A stretch of 32,281 bases of DNA from Kiritimatiellia bacterium (GTDB lineage Bacteria > Verrucomicrobiota > Kiritimatiellia > RFP12 > UBA1067), in assembly GCA_016284515.1 (NCBI GenBank), contig JAEEOY010000046.1, forward strand, positions 1 through 32,281, written 5' to 3'. This document shows, in pieces, positions 1 through 7,944 of this stretch. The translations under genes and the position numbers were made by a program. Position 1 is the stretch's first letter. The number at the start of each line of letters is the position of its first letter. The notes under the pieces were generated by a model. It searched no databases, was not told the origin of the DNA, and worked only from the letters and a program-made list of their open reading frames with translations.

Positions 1-815
1 TGAAGGCGAAGGGCGTGAAGTCGCTGGAGGTCGTCGCATACGAGAGTCCGTGGCGCGTTTACAAGTTTCTCGAGGGCTACGAGTCTCATGACGTCGTGGA
101 GGAGCCGCACCAGGCGTACGACGTCGGTCGCGCCTTCGCGAAGTTCCAGAACGACCTCGCGGACATTCCGCCTCCGCGCCTCGACGACATCATCCCGAAG
201 TTCCACGACACGCCCGACCGCATCAGGCAGCTCGACGAGGCGATTGCGCGAGACGTGAAGGGCAGGCTCGCCGGGGTGGGTCCGGAGCTTGCGTTCGTCG
301 ACACGTGGCGCGAGCGCGCGGGGAGGATCGTCGGGCTCATGGCGAGCGGCGACATCCCCGAGCGCGTCACGCACAACGACACGAAGATCAACAACGTGAT
401 GATCGACGCGCGCGGAGAGGCGGTGGTGATAGACCTCGACACGACGATGCCCGGCTCCGCTCTCTTCGACTTCGGCGACATGGTGCGCACCGCGACCGCG
501 GCCGCGGCGGAGGACGAGCCGGACCTCTCGAAGGTCTTCTCGAAGCGCGAGTACTTCGAGGCGCTGGCGCGCGGATACCTCGAGGGCGCGAAGTTCCTGA
601 ACGCGGCCGAGCGCGCGAACCTCGTGTTCTCCGGAATGCTCGCGACGTTCGAGGTTGGGGTGCGCTTCCTCACCGACTACCTCGCTGGCGACACGTACTT
701 CCACACTGCATACGCGGACCACAACCTCGTCCGCGCTCGCAACCAGTTCCAGATGGTGAAGTCGCTCGAGTCGCAGAAATCCGAATACGAGGCGATCGTG
801 AAGTCCTTCTCGTGA
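1..815 (+). CDS. N-acetylhexosamine kinase-like phosphotransferase (APH family), 5' partial
   Basis: The frame is open to the left edge (codons begin at base 3), so the N-terminal nucleotide-binding lobe is missing and the GTG at 15 is probably internal. The catalytic region is clear: HNDTKINNV holds the H-x-D-x(4)-N Brenner motif, followed by IDLDTTMPGSALFDFGD, whose Asp binds metal. This pairing, especially the LDT-MPG wording, resembles NahK/LnpB-type N-acetylhexosamine 1-kinases, which phosphorylate GlcNAc or GalNAc at C1, more than antibiotic-modifying APH enzymes. Such an enzyme would be cytoplasmic and would feed amino sugars, for example from host glycans, into metabolism. It is followed in the same frame, after a TGA, by an epimerase gene, so the two are probably cotranscribed. 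The family assignment is strong; the exact sugar is inferred. Confidence 0.8.
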   Translation, partial: KAKGVKSLEVVAYESPWRVYKFLEGYESHDVVEEPHQAYDVGRAFAKFQNDLADIPPPRLDDIIPKFHDTPDRIRQLDEAIARDVKGRLAGVGPELAFVDTWRERAGRIVGLMASGDIPERVTHNDTKINNVMIDARGEAVVIDLDTTMPGSALFDFGDMVRTATAAAAEDEPDLSKVFSKREYFEALARGYLEGAKFLNAAERANLVFSGMLATFEVGVRFLTDYLAGDTYFHTAYADHNLVRARNQFQMVKSLESQKSEYEAIVKSFS

Positions 816-822
816 ACCCTTA

Positions 823-864
823 AACTCTCAACTTTCAACTTTGAACTTGCTGCTTTGAACTTCC
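823..864 (+). repeat. Degenerate heptanucleotide tandem repeat overlapping the rpe start
   Basis: Six consecutive 7-base units read AACTCTC, AACTTTC, AACTTTG, AACTTGC, TGCTTTG, AACTTCC. They fill the spacer between the kinase stop codon and the epimerase and run into its first codons. No Shine-Dalgarno sequence can be seen inside the array. Confidence 0.75.
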
Positions 865-1514
865 AGATCCTACCATCTCTTCTCGCGGCCGACCTTGGCC
901 GCCTTGCCGACGAGCTGAAGCGCGCCGAGGCGTCCGGCGCGGACGCGATACACATCGACATAATGGATCCGCACTTCGTGCCGAACATGAGCTTCGGTCC
1001 GTCCATCGTCGACTTCTGCCGCAGGACATGCCCCGGCTTCTACCGCCACGTGCATCTCATGTTGTCGCGTCCCGACCTCTATCTCGAGAAGTTCGCGGCG
1101 GCTGGCGCGCAGACGATACAGGTGCACATCGAGTCGGACTGCGATCTTCACGTCGAGCTCCGGCGCATCCGCGCGCTTGGCGCGAAGCCGGCGCTCGTGA
1201 TCAATCCCGAGACGCCGGTAGAGATTCTCGCGCCGTATCTCGGCGAGGCCGAGGAGGTGCTGGTGATGACGGTGCATCCAGGCTACGGCGGGCAGAAGTT
1301 CATCGCCGAGTGCCTCCCGAAGATAACGTGGCTCAGGGAGCGCTGCCCAGGTCTCGACATCATGATCGACGGGGGCGGAAACGCCGAGACGATTCCGCTC
1401 TGCGCCAAGGCCGGCGCCAACCAGTTCGTCGCCGGCTCGTACCTCTTCGGGCAGTCCGACATGCGCGCCGCGGTCGCAGACCTTCGCGCGAAGCTTCGTT
1501 GTTGCAAAGCCTGA
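855..1514 (+). CDS. rpe: Ribulose-phosphate 3-epimerase family protein
   Basis: A 219-residue TIM-barrel enzyme of the usual length for Rpe, which interconverts ribulose-5-phosphate and xylulose-5-phosphate in the pentose phosphate pathway. Family motifs are in order: PSLLAADLGRL at the N-terminus, HIDIMD near residue 33 (catalytic Asp and metal ligand), FVPNMSFGP, HVHLM, VHPGYGGQKF near residue 140 and the phosphate-binding IDGGGN near 173. The usual DGHF is DPHF here. The only in-frame start after the upstream stop is TTG at 855, which lies in the heptanucleotide repeat and lacks a Shine-Dalgarno sequence. Translation may depend on coupling with the upstream gene. An allulose-6-phosphate epimerase is a possible alternative. 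Confidence 0.88.
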   Translation: MNFQILPSLLAADLGRLADELKRAEASGADAIHIDIMDPHFVPNMSFGPSIVDFCRRTCPGFYRHVHLMLSRPDLYLEKFAAAGAQTIQVHIESDCDLHVELRRIRALGAKPALVINPETPVEILAPYLGEAEEVLVMTVHPGYGGQKFIAECLPKITWLRERCPGLDIMIDGGGNAETIPLCAKAGANQFVAGSYLFGQSDMRAAVADLRAKLRCCKA

Positions 1515-1524
1515 CCATAATTGG

Positions 1525-1530
1525 TATCAT
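1525..1530 (+). promoter_or_regulatory. -10 hexamer TATCAT ahead of the Tat-signal remnant
   Basis: TATCAT ends six bases before the ATG at 1537. This is the same close spacing seen ahead of several intact genes here and suggests a surviving leaderless promoter. No convincing -35 element is seen. Confidence 0.4.
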
Positions 1531-1536
1531 CGAGGC

Positions 1537-1608
1537 ATGAAAACCTCGAGACGCCAGTTCCTCGCCTCCGCCGCGAACGCACGCCTCGCCGCTTTGCGCC
1601 TGAAATGA
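1537..1608 (+). pseudogene. Remnant of a Tat-exported protein gene (signal peptide only)
   Basis: A 23-codon reading frame begins MKTSRRQFLASAA and then stops. S-R-R-x-F-L is a textbook twin-arginine export signal, and it starts just after a TATCAT hexamer. No mature domain follows: the TGA at 1606 is followed by repeat-like non-coding DNA. In related bacteria such signals often precede sulfatases or Gfo/Idh-type oxidoreductases, but nothing here tells which. Most likely the 5' stump of a gene deleted downstream of its signal peptide. A genuine micropeptide is less likely. Confidence 0.45.
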
Positions 1609-1866
1609 AACCTATGTGACCCAAGTAGCGACGGGCAATGACTGGGGGAAGCATATCCCCCGAGGCCGAAGGCCGAAGTCGCCGCAGGCGAGCTCAATGC
1701 GGGGTGCGTCTCGCCGCTTCTGGCGCTACGGGGTGTTTCGCGAAGGTCTCCCGAACCGCAGGGGCTTGTCATCGTGGTGCCAACCTGAAAAATCGCAATT
1801 TACCCCATTGACGGAGCGAACAGATGAAGCGTATAATATGCGCCGTTTTACTTGATCAGGAAAATC
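1609..1866 (+). other. Non-coding spacer with a palindrome
   Basis: No supportable gene lies here. It contains a hairpin at 1644-1661 (GGGGGA, 6-base loop, TCCCCC), GC-rich short repeats around 1660-1690, and the promoter of the next gene at its right end. An open frame at 1616-1855 has no recognisable protein features and is rejected. Confidence 0.5.
1808..1837 (+). promoter_or_regulatory. Sigma70-type promoter for the LRR/TSP3 hydrolase gene
   Basis: TTGACG (1808-1813) and TATAAT (1832-1837) are separated by 18 bases, a near-consensus housekeeping promoter. The expected start point near 1844 lies after the signal-peptide-like ATG at 1824, so that ATG would not be in the transcript. The message would carry AGGA at 1859-1862 and an ATG at 1867. 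Confidence 0.6.
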
Positions 1867-1963
1867 ATGAGGGGAGTTTCAAAATAGTCAGGGTACGACT
1901 AATATCCCAGACCGCTCGGGCTATAAGTCGTTCAGCGGATTTTCGAATCTGAAGTGTGTAAAG

Positions 1964-4900
1964 ATGCTTGCCGTGGTGAAGACGATTGGTAATAATGCAT
2001 TCTATGGTTGCTCTAAGCTTCAGGAGGTGGATCTTCCGGGAAGCATCGAGAGCATCGGCCAATACGCATTCTACAACTGCCCTGCGCTGACCAGCGTCAA
2101 TGTGCCAGGCAGTTGCCAGGTGGCGAGCAACGCGTTCCAGCCCCGAAACAACGGCGACTGGGACGGGGATGGGCTGAAGGACTCGGAAGAGCTTGCGAAG
2201 GGAACCAATCCGTACAATCCCGACAGCGACGGGGACGGAGTGCCCGACGGGGAGGAGTGCCGGATCTACGGACTAGACCCCTTGCAGCCGGACAGCGACG
2301 GGGACGGAATGAACGACGGATGGGAGTATCGGCATAGCGATGCCGGATTCAATCCGGCCGTGAACAATGCGCGCGATGGCAATCCCAACAATGATGCTGG
2401 CGCAGACAGCGACGGAGACGGGCTGACAAATCGGGATGAGTGCGACTGGGACACGAATCCCGATGGGCGCGACAGTGATGGAGACGGCAGGCCGGACGGC
2501 TGGGATTCGGACGGCGACGGCGTGAGCGACGGTGCTGAGACCTCGCAGAACAGCGATCCGACCGATCCCAGCGACGGAGGGAAGCCAAACAGCAGGATCC
2601 CTGTGTCGTTTTGCTTCGGCGACCCGAGCGGAAGCCATTCGGAGAAGTATCGTCTCGAGGTAACCCCCGTGCCTGGTTTTGGGGATAGACCCACTTCTTT
2701 CGTGTGGCTCAATGAAGACTATGGGGAATGCGAGACGAAGAAGGCGATGCTGAAACCGGGATGGAAGTACGAAGTGCGGCTTTATCACGCAGGGACCGAT
2801 CCGGAATACGACGGGACTCCATGCCCTGACTACGACTACCAGCTGGTCTGCGATCGCGGCGCGAATTCCGGGCGCGTGATAGTAGTGGACGACAGCGGGC
2901 TCTTCGACGGCAGCTACGACGGTGAGGAGTTCACGGCCTCGGGCAAAGTCGCCCAGATATACGTTCTTGGCGATCCCGTTCTTGTGTTCGACTACGACCG
3001 CAACGGCGAAATCACCGACGAAGAGGCCGAGATTGCGCGCGAAGGAAAGAGGACCTTCCGTTTCTGGATCAACGACGACAGGGACTCGGGGGACGTCTGC
3101 GAGAACTACAACAGCGACTTCCCTTTTGACGTTCCATGGCTGGCCGATCCCGCGTTGAACGACACGGCGTTCAACCTGCTTCACAGTAAGAACTACGACA
3201 ACAAAGAGGTGAACGGGCGTCGTGACCTGGAGGACTTCACGCCGGTGTGGATCGACATGCGCCGCGTGTTCCCGCCAAACATGCCGACACATCTGCGCGA
3301 TATGGTAAAGTGGGAGCTCAAGTCGGACTATGTGAACGCCGTCTGGACGGCGTACATGCGCAAAGAAGCCGGATCGTACCTCGTGGTGGACGACAGACAG
3401 TGCTTCAAGGCGGACCACAAGCCGGACGTGGATCCCAGGCAGTATGCATACGAGGCCAGCGTGAGCGACCTCAGAAAGGGCGTCGAGCTTCCGGACGAGT
3501 TCAACAAGCCTTTTCTCTCTGACGAATGCCGCGTCATCCTCATAGAGGGCAGGGCCAGTAACCTCACCTCGGAAGGACCGAGCCTGACGCTCATTGCCAA
3601 GGACAATCAGACCGGCTCGGAAATCCTACGCTCCGAGGCCAACCTTAAGGTGTCCACGGTGATGGACATGATGCGATGGCTCTGCCTCCGCAGCGTAGAG
3701 GGGGACGATCCCAAGCGCTCGAAGGGAAACCATCTAGGAGAGCCGCAGAACCGTCCGGACGCGGAATGCGACGATACGCAGATAGTCTTTGTGCATGGGT
3801 TCAACGTGAACCCCGACGAGGCTGTATCGACAGGCGTAGAGATGTTCAAGCGGCTGTGGCAGTCAGGCTGCAATTCGATGTTCACGGTCGTGGACTGGTA
3901 CGGCGACGATGACCAGTGGAACTGCCTAGTGTCGAACTGGCTTTTCGGCGGCACTGCATCTCCCGATTACTACGGCAACGTACTGCACGCCTTCAAGACG
4001 GCGGAGGCGCTGGCGAACGAGACGAAGAAACTTCCTGGCACCAGGAAGACGTTCATCGCGCACTCGCTAGGGAACATCCTCACATCGGCGGCGATCAAGG
4101 ACTGGAAACTGGAATATTCGCGCTACTACATGCTCAATGCGGCGGTGGCGATGGAGGCGTATGACGCGCTGGCCTACGAGCCGACCATGATCGACCCGGA
4201 GTGGACGAACGTGGTGAAGTACTGCCAGAACTATCACGCTTCGCGCTGGTCAAAGCTGTTTGAGCAGTCGCATGGAGGGCAGGACTTCCGCAGGTCGCTT
4301 TCGTGGAAGGGCAGGTTTGCGGGGATCGCGAACGCCGTGAACTGCTATTCGACGACGGAGGACGTGACCGGGAACATCGACACGAACAAGTCTCTGCTGG
4401 GCTGGACGGTGTGGGCGAAGCAGGAGAGGCTCAAGGGCTCTGCGCTCTGGCACGTCGACACCGTCCTTCCCTGCGGCGTTGTGTGCGAAGGCGGCTGGGG
4501 CGTGAACTCGTACTACATGTTCGATGACGACCATAACGAGCACGGGAACATCCGCTATTACAATTCCGGCACCGGTTTCACGGCAGACATGCGCAGGCTC
4601 TCCCGCGAGGACGCGATAATCCATCCGCTCTTCACGCCGTTCAGGGAGAAGGAGTATGCCGGCGCGATGCACTCGACGGACCTTTTCACGATTGACGACG
4701 AGAACAAGCGCTACGCGCTCCGCGCGCGGTTCCTCGCAGACGCGATTCCGGCCGAGAGCTTCGCAATGGGGGCGAATGAAGCTAATAGGAGAAGTGGAAT
4801 AGCCAATTTGTCAATGATGGAAAAGTGCATGGACAACGAAAAGGCATGGCCAGAAGAAAGATTGATCAAGGGTAAGAATGGTCAGCCAGATGTATTAAAA

Positions 4901-4978
4901 TGGTATCATTCGGATTGGAAACAGCTTGCCTATTGCTTTGTCCATAAACTGTTCAGGCAAATTGTCGAATGGAAATAA
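1964..4978 (+). CDS. BspA-type LRR / thrombospondin type-3 repeat / alpha-beta hydrolase protein, 5' end disrupted
   Basis: From the ATG at 1964 this encodes 1004 residues. Order of parts: BspA-like LRR_5 repeats (about 1-55, [12 protein letters not shown] and [12 protein letters not shown] units); six or so DSDGDGxxDG calcium-binding thrombospondin type-3 repeats (about 65-205); an uncharacterised beta-rich region with another EF-hand-like stretch [14 protein letters not shown]; then an alpha/beta-hydrolase domain with FVHGFNVNP (near 610), the nucleophile motif AHSLGN (Ser near 701) and a candidate catalytic His in ALWHVD (near 829). LRR-like coding continues upstream in frame to 1871, just after a TGA at 1868. 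A well-placed ATG at 1867 with AGGA upstream is one base out of frame across a GGGG run. No signal peptide is left, odd for this surface-type architecture. The substrate is unknown; an esterase or lipase-like role is inferred. The lipoprotein gene follows after 15 bases. Confidence 0.75.
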   Translation: MLAVVKTIGNNAFYGCSKLQEVDLPGSIESIGQYAFYNCPALTSVNVPGSCQVASNAFQPRNNGDWDGDGLKDSEELAKGTNPYNPDSDGDGVPDGEECRIYGLDPLQPDSDGDGMNDGWEYRHSDAGFNPAVNNARDGNPNNDAGADSDGDGLTNRDECDWDTNPDGRDSDGDGRPDGWDSDGDGVSDGAETSQNSDPTDPSDGGKPNSRIPVSFCFGDPSGSHSEKYRLEVTPVPGFGDRPTSFVWLNEDYGECETKKAMLKPGWKYEVRLYHAGTDPEYDGTPCPDYDYQLVCDRGANSGRVIVVDDSGLFDGSYDGEEFTASGKVAQIYVLGDPVLVFDYDRNGEITDEEAEIAREGKRTFRFWINDDRDSGDVCENYNSDFPFDVPWLADPALNDTAFNLLHSKNYDNKEVNGRRDLEDFTPVWIDMRRVFPPNMPTHLRDMVKWELKSDYVNAVWTAYMRKEAGSYLVVDDRQCFKADHKPDVDPRQYAYEASVSDLRKGVELPDEFNKPFLSDECRVILIEGRASNLTSEGPSLTLIAKDNQTGSEILRSEANLKVSTVMDMMRWLCLRSVEGDDPKRSKGNHLGEPQNRPDAECDDTQIVFVHGFNVNPDEAVSTGVEMFKRLWQSGCNSMFTVVDWYGDDDQWNCLVSNWLFGGTASPDYYGNVLHAFKTAEALANETKKLPGTRKTFIAHSLGNILTSAAIKDWKLEYSRYYMLNAAVAMEAYDALAYEPTMIDPEWTNVVKYCQNYHASRWSKLFEQSHGGQDFRRSLSWKGRFAGIANAVNCYSTTEDVTGNIDTNKSLLGWTVWAKQERLKGSALWHVDTVLPCGVVCEGGWGVNSYYMFDDDHNEHGNIRYYNSGTGFTADMRRLSREDAIIHPLFTPFREKEYAGAMHSTDLFTIDDENKRYALRARFLADAIPAESFAMGANEANRRSGIANLSMMEKCMDNEKAWPEERLIKGKNGQPDVLKWYHSDWKQLAYCFVHKLFRQIVEWK

Positions 4979-4993
4979 AAAGGAAATACAACG

Positions 4994-6070
4994 ATGCAAC
5001 GAATAATCACGAGTGTAATTTTGCCCATGCTGGCGTCTGGATGCGTTTTCGCCGACACGGCGAAGCTAGAGGCATTTGTAGTTGATGAAACGACAGGGCG
5101 GCCACTGGCGGATGTCGAAGTGACCGGCTGTTTTGACATGAATTATGGTCTTCTGGCTGTAAAGGGTTCGCCGGGGCCTAATATATGCAAGGTGCTGACT
5201 GATTCATCCGGTCGTTGCAAATTGTCAGGAGAGACCAATCTTGGATCGGCTGGATGCTATGTTCGTCATGCGCCATTTGGATACTATGACATGTCTGGCG
5301 GCGGAGGCTACGACTTCAAGCGCAAGGACATTTTCGGCGTGTGGCAGCCTGACAACCTCGTCGTCACGGTCCGCGTCCAGCGCATTGAGAATCCAATCCC
5401 TCTGTTCGTGAAGAAAGTCGGAGATTATGTGACGCGGGAAAGCAAGGAAGACCTGTTTTCGCAGGCTGACGGCGTCCTCCGGTTCGATCTTATGAAGGGC
5501 GACTGGCTCCCGCCAATCGGGAAGGGGGAGATAGCGGACGTTGAGTTCAAGCGTCTGCCGCACGAGGATTTCGGCGAGTTCATAGGCGGGGCTGGTGTCA
5601 AGGGAACTTCGTGCCGTGATTCAATGGAGATTAGGTTTCTTGGTGAAGACAACGGACTAGTAGACATGTCGTATTCTGAGTCGGCAAGGCTCAAGATAAG
5701 AACGGCTCCCGACGAAGGCTATACCAGTACACGGCTGTGCTGGGATTACATTGATAATACCCTTGCATGGAAAAGAAGTTATGATGAAAAACGCTGTTAT
5801 TGCTTCCGTATCCGTACTCGTAGAGACGAGAAAGGTAAGGTAGTCGAGGCATACTATGGCAAGATATACGGCGACATTGAGATGCTGGCTAAGATTTCCC
5901 CTTTGGTGCCAGTTGCCTCTGTGCGGTTTACCTACTACCTCAACCCCAGCAATCTCGACCGCAATCTTGAGTGGAACAAGCAGAACCTGTGCGAGGACCC
6001 GCTCTATCCACGTCCCGAAAAACGCCGCCGTCAAGAGTACGAGTCGTTCAACAGGAACCTGAAGCCCTGA
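4994..6070 (+). CDS. Putative lipoprotein with an N-terminal carboxypeptidase-regulatory-like domain
   Basis: A 358-residue protein. MQRIITSVILPMLASGC is a short hydrophobic signal ending in a lipobox-like LASGC with Cys at 17. Residues from about 25 (KLEAFVVDETTGRPLADVEVTGCF, split here by function: a beta strand, then TGRPLADVEV) resemble the carboxypeptidase regulatory-like/beta-sandwich fold found in many cell-surface proteins. The C-terminal two thirds are not recognised and end in a basic tail. The ATG has AAAGGA upstream. It follows the hydrolase gene by 15 bases and probably shares its transcript, so the two may work together at the cell surface. Its stop codon is followed five bases later by a 28-base repeat that recurs after the DUF1016 gene. 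Confidence 0.65.
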   Translation: MQRIITSVILPMLASGCVFADTAKLEAFVVDETTGRPLADVEVTGCFDMNYGLLAVKGSPGPNICKVLTDSSGRCKLSGETNLGSAGCYVRHAPFGYYDMSGGGGYDFKRKDIFGVWQPDNLVVTVRVQRIENPIPLFVKKVGDYVTRESKEDLFSQADGVLRFDLMKGDWLPPIGKGEIADVEFKRLPHEDFGEFIGGAGVKGTSCRDSMEIRFLGEDNGLVDMSYSESARLKIRTAPDEGYTSTRLCWDYIDNTLAWKRSYDEKRCYCFRIRTRRDEKGKVVEAYYGKIYGDIEMLAKISPLVPVASVRFTYYLNPSNLDRNLEWNKQNLCEDPLYPRPEKRRRQEYESFNRNLKP

Positions 6071-6075
6071 CGGGC

Positions 6076-6103
6076 GGAGCCCCCTGAAGCACCCATCTCC
6101 CAA
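6076..6103 (+). repeat. 28-base direct repeat, copy 1
   Basis: This stretch, starting GGAGCCCCCTGAAGC, is identical to 7551-7578. The two copies bracket the DUF1016 gene and its leader and each lies just downstream of a stop codon. The start of the repeat resembles the tail of the REP-like palindromes in this window. Confidence 0.85.
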
Positions 6104-6136
6104 ACTCCAAGACTCCCAGCAGCGAAAGCAAACCCC

Positions 6137-6167
6137 CTCTGCGCACTCTGCGCCCCGCGTCTCTGCG
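6137..6167 (+). repeat. CTCTGCG-type intergenic repeat
   Basis: CTCTGCG occurs at 6137, 6146 and 6161, followed by TTAAA. Read on the minus strand this is the TTAACGCAGAGACGCGG style of repeat that I recall from intergenic DNA of many environmental bacteria. No coding potential. Confidence 0.5.
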
Positions 6168-6229
6168 TTAAAATCAAACACTCAAACAATTCCCACTTCG
6201 CCACTCCGTCAATTGGCATTGAAATTTGA

Positions 6230-6235
6230 TATAAT
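6230..6235 (+). promoter_or_regulatory. -10 hexamer TATAAT ahead of the DUF1016 leader
   Basis: A perfect TATAAT preceded by a TTTGA stretch. No -35 element at proper spacing is obvious (a TTGGCA lies too close). It would start a transcript near 6242 with a leader of about 215 bases before the DUF1016 ATG. Confidence 0.5.
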
Positions 6236-6241
6236 GTTCCC

Positions 6242-6457
6242 GCTCGCCTGAAGGCATAGGGGTCCAACAAACCCGGTAGGGCGGCCATCGGAAATGATGC
6301 TTATTAACTTGCGGTGAGGAGAGCCCCGGAGCCAAGGCGTCGAAGGGGCGAATCTGCGAGGCCAGCGGGCAGGACGCGGCAGGGTCCATATCACCGGCGG
6401 TGGGTTACCGCGAGGGGTTACTGCTTGAGCACAGTACCACTATACCCCGGAGGCATC
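6242..6457 (+). ncRNA. Long structured 5' leader or separate RNA upstream of the DUF1016 gene
   Basis: About 215 bases lie between TATAAT and the start codon, with no convincing reading frame. Visible pairings: GCC-TGAA-GGC near 6247; GCCCC (near 6323) with GGGGC (near 6350); GGAC with GTCC near 6381-6396; GCGGT-GGGTT-ACCGC near 6400; and a final hairpin TACTG/CAGTA enclosed by GGGGT/ACCCC, just upstream of the GGAGG ribosome-binding site at 6449. The last hairpin could control access to that site. I do not recognise a known riboswitch class. Confidence 0.4.
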
Positions 6458-7507
6458 ATGAATAATCAGCAGGAACATACTATAGTTGCAGAAGGCTATG
6501 AAACGTGGATTCGATCAATCAAGGCGCGAATCCAACGGGCGAGGATCAAGGCATCCATGCTCGTCAACTCCGAGCAGACTTTGCTATATTGGGATGTCGG
6601 ACATGAGATATTGGCGAAACAGGAAAAGGAGGGATGGGGAAGCAGGGTAGTGGATCGGATGTCGGCGGATTTGAAAGCGGCGTTCCCTGACATGACAGGA
6701 TGGTCGCCACGCAATTTGAAGTATATGCGTGCTTTTGCTGATGCCTGGAAGCGGAATGAAATTGTGCAAGCGCCGCTTGCACAATTGCCGTGGTACCATC
6801 ATTTGGCCTTGCTTGAGTGCCTGAAGTCCCGTGGAGACCGCATTGCATATGCAGCACTCGCGATAGACAACGGATGGTCTCGTAATGTGATGGTTCATCA
6901 GATAGAACTTGGTGTTGCCGATCAGCATGGATCTGCGATAACAAATTTCAAGAGCCTGATGCCACCTGTGGATTCCGACATGGCAGTGCAGACGCTGAAA
7001 GGCGAGTATGATCTTGGTTTCCTTCCGGCGACAGCAAAGACAAAAGAAAACAGGCTCAGACAGATGCTTGTCGACAAGGTGGCAAAGTTCATGGTCGAGC
7101 TTGGCGCGGGGTTTTCCTATGTCGGCAAGGGTTTGGCCATTGACGTAGGAGGGGATGAGTTTGAAATCGACCTTCTTTTCTATCATGTACTTCTCCATCG
7201 CTACATTGTAATAGAGTTGAAAACCGGGAAGTTCCATCCGAAAGACATAGGGCAGCTTGGCTTCTACATGACGGCTGTTGATCGACATGTAAAGTCGGAG
7301 ATGGACGGCAAAACGATAGGCATATTACTATGCAAGTCACGGAACGACATAGTGGCTGAATACTCCCTTTCCGACATGAACAAGCCGATAGGAGTGTCGA
7401 CATACCGCCTCGGCCTGCCGTCGCAGGAGCAACTCCAGACGCAGTTGCGGAAAGCTCTCTCCGAAAGGAAGAAAAGTGGCGCGAAAAGAAATGTGGCAAG
7501 GCGGTGA
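6458..7507 (+). CDS. DUF1016 / YhcG-family PD-(D/E)XK nuclease
   Basis: A 349-residue protein, the usual length for this family. The N-terminal half is the DUF1016_N helical domain (WGSRVVDRMSADLKAAFPD, WSPRNLKYMRAFADAW, LPWYHHLALLE are typical wording). The C-terminal half is the PD-(D/E)XK nuclease domain with FEIDLLFYH (Asp238) and IVIELKTGKF (Glu253, Lys255). Start: ATG at 6458 with GGAGG six bases upstream; the longer open frame from 6314 is non-coding leader. Family members are often found in accessory islands and restriction-modification loci, but their exact role is unsettled. It is a single-gene unit here, between two copies of a 28-base repeat, and uses more A/T-rich codons than the core genes of the window. 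Confidence 0.9.
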   Translation: MNNQQEHTIVAEGYETWIRSIKARIQRARIKASMLVNSEQTLLYWDVGHEILAKQEKEGWGSRVVDRMSADLKAAFPDMTGWSPRNLKYMRAFADAWKRNEIVQAPLAQLPWYHHLALLECLKSRGDRIAYAALAIDNGWSRNVMVHQIELGVADQHGSAITNFKSLMPPVDSDMAVQTLKGEYDLGFLPATAKTKENRLRQMLVDKVAKFMVELGAGFSYVGKGLAIDVGGDEFEIDLLFYHVLLHRYIVIELKTGKFHPKDIGQLGFYMTAVDRHVKSEMDGKTIGILLCKSRNDIVAEYSLSDMNKPIGVSTYRLGLPSQEQLQTQLRKALSERKKSGAKRNVARR

Positions 7508-7534
7508 AGGGATGGGCTCCTGCCGGCAAGAGGG

Positions 7535-7553
7535 TCCATCGCTCCGCGACGGA
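7535..7553 (+). repeat. REP-like palindrome, copy 1 (one mismatch)
   Basis: TCCATCGCTCCGCGACGGA: a single difference from the consensus TCCGTCGCTCCGCGACGGA. It lies just after the DUF1016 stop codon, and its right end merges into the second copy of the 28-base repeat. Confidence 0.8.
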
Positions 7554-7578
7554 GCCCCCTGAAGCACCCATCTCCCAA
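7551..7578 (+). repeat. 28-base direct repeat, copy 2
   Basis: Identical to 6076-6103. The distance between copies is 1475 bases and includes the leader and gene of the DUF1016 unit. Confidence 0.85.
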
Positions 7579-7628
7579 TCCGTCAATCCTACAATTCCCG
7601 CATGAATTTTGCGGTGGATGGGTCCGCG

Positions 7629-7670
7629 TGAACGAAAAAGAACGCCGGCAGGGGTGACCTGTCGGCGTTC
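7629..7670 (-). terminator. Strong rho-independent terminator on the minus strand
   Basis: GAACGCCGgCAGG, loop, CCTGtCGGCGTTC (7640-7670) forms a long stem with one mismatch. Read on the minus strand it is followed at once by TTTTT, the layout of an intrinsic terminator. On the plus strand the downstream T-tract is weak, so it serves mainly transcripts coming from the right. Confidence 0.7.
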
Positions 7671-7698
7671 AGTCGTTCTTTGCTGATTTCATGTCAGT

Positions 7699-7944
7699 CT
7701 ACAACCATCGCTCATATCTGCGTTCTCCTTTCCTTTTACCGCCTTTGCCCGTCGGTTTCCGCGGCTTCCCGCCGAATGCGACCCGCCTGACGACGCTTGT
7801 TTTGCTTTGTCCGGCGGAACGCGTTGTTCTCTGCCGGCGATGTTGCGTCAATCTTCGGTCTTCATCCGCGGAAGCGCCGTCGGCCCGTCCGAACATCGGC
7901 ACTTCGCTGTCAACGGTGAATAGTTTAGCAAATCCCCGTTCCAT
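7699..7944 (-). CDS. Small, very basic hypothetical protein
   Basis: An 81-codon ORF not recognised as any family. The first half is mixed (MERGFAKLFTVDSEVPMFGR); the second half is rich in Arg and Lys (GGKPRKPTGKGGKRKGERR), suggesting nucleic-acid binding if real. In support, its stop codon lies about 30 bases before a strong minus-strand terminator. Against it, no ribosome-binding site or clear promoter is seen, and a competing minus-strand frame (7848-8447) overlaps it. It could be a decayed gene or a non-coding transcript. Confidence 0.3.
   Translation of the reverse strand: MERGFAKLFTVDSEVPMFGRADGASADEDRRLTQHRRQRTTRSAGQSKTSVVRRVAFGGKPRKPTGKGGKRKGERRYERWL

Noticed and set aside
1616-1855. 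79-codon plus-strand ORF in the spacer before the LRR gene
   Set aside because: No domain, crosses a palindrome and the promoter of the next gene.
1824-1863. Signal-peptide-like start MKRIICAVLL upstream of the LRR gene
   Set aside because: It overlaps the TATAAT of a good promoter and would lie upstream of the transcript start; its frame ends without joining the LRR frame.
6242-6457. Known riboswitch or SRP/6S/tmRNA gene
   Set aside because: None of the conserved sequences of those RNAs could be found.
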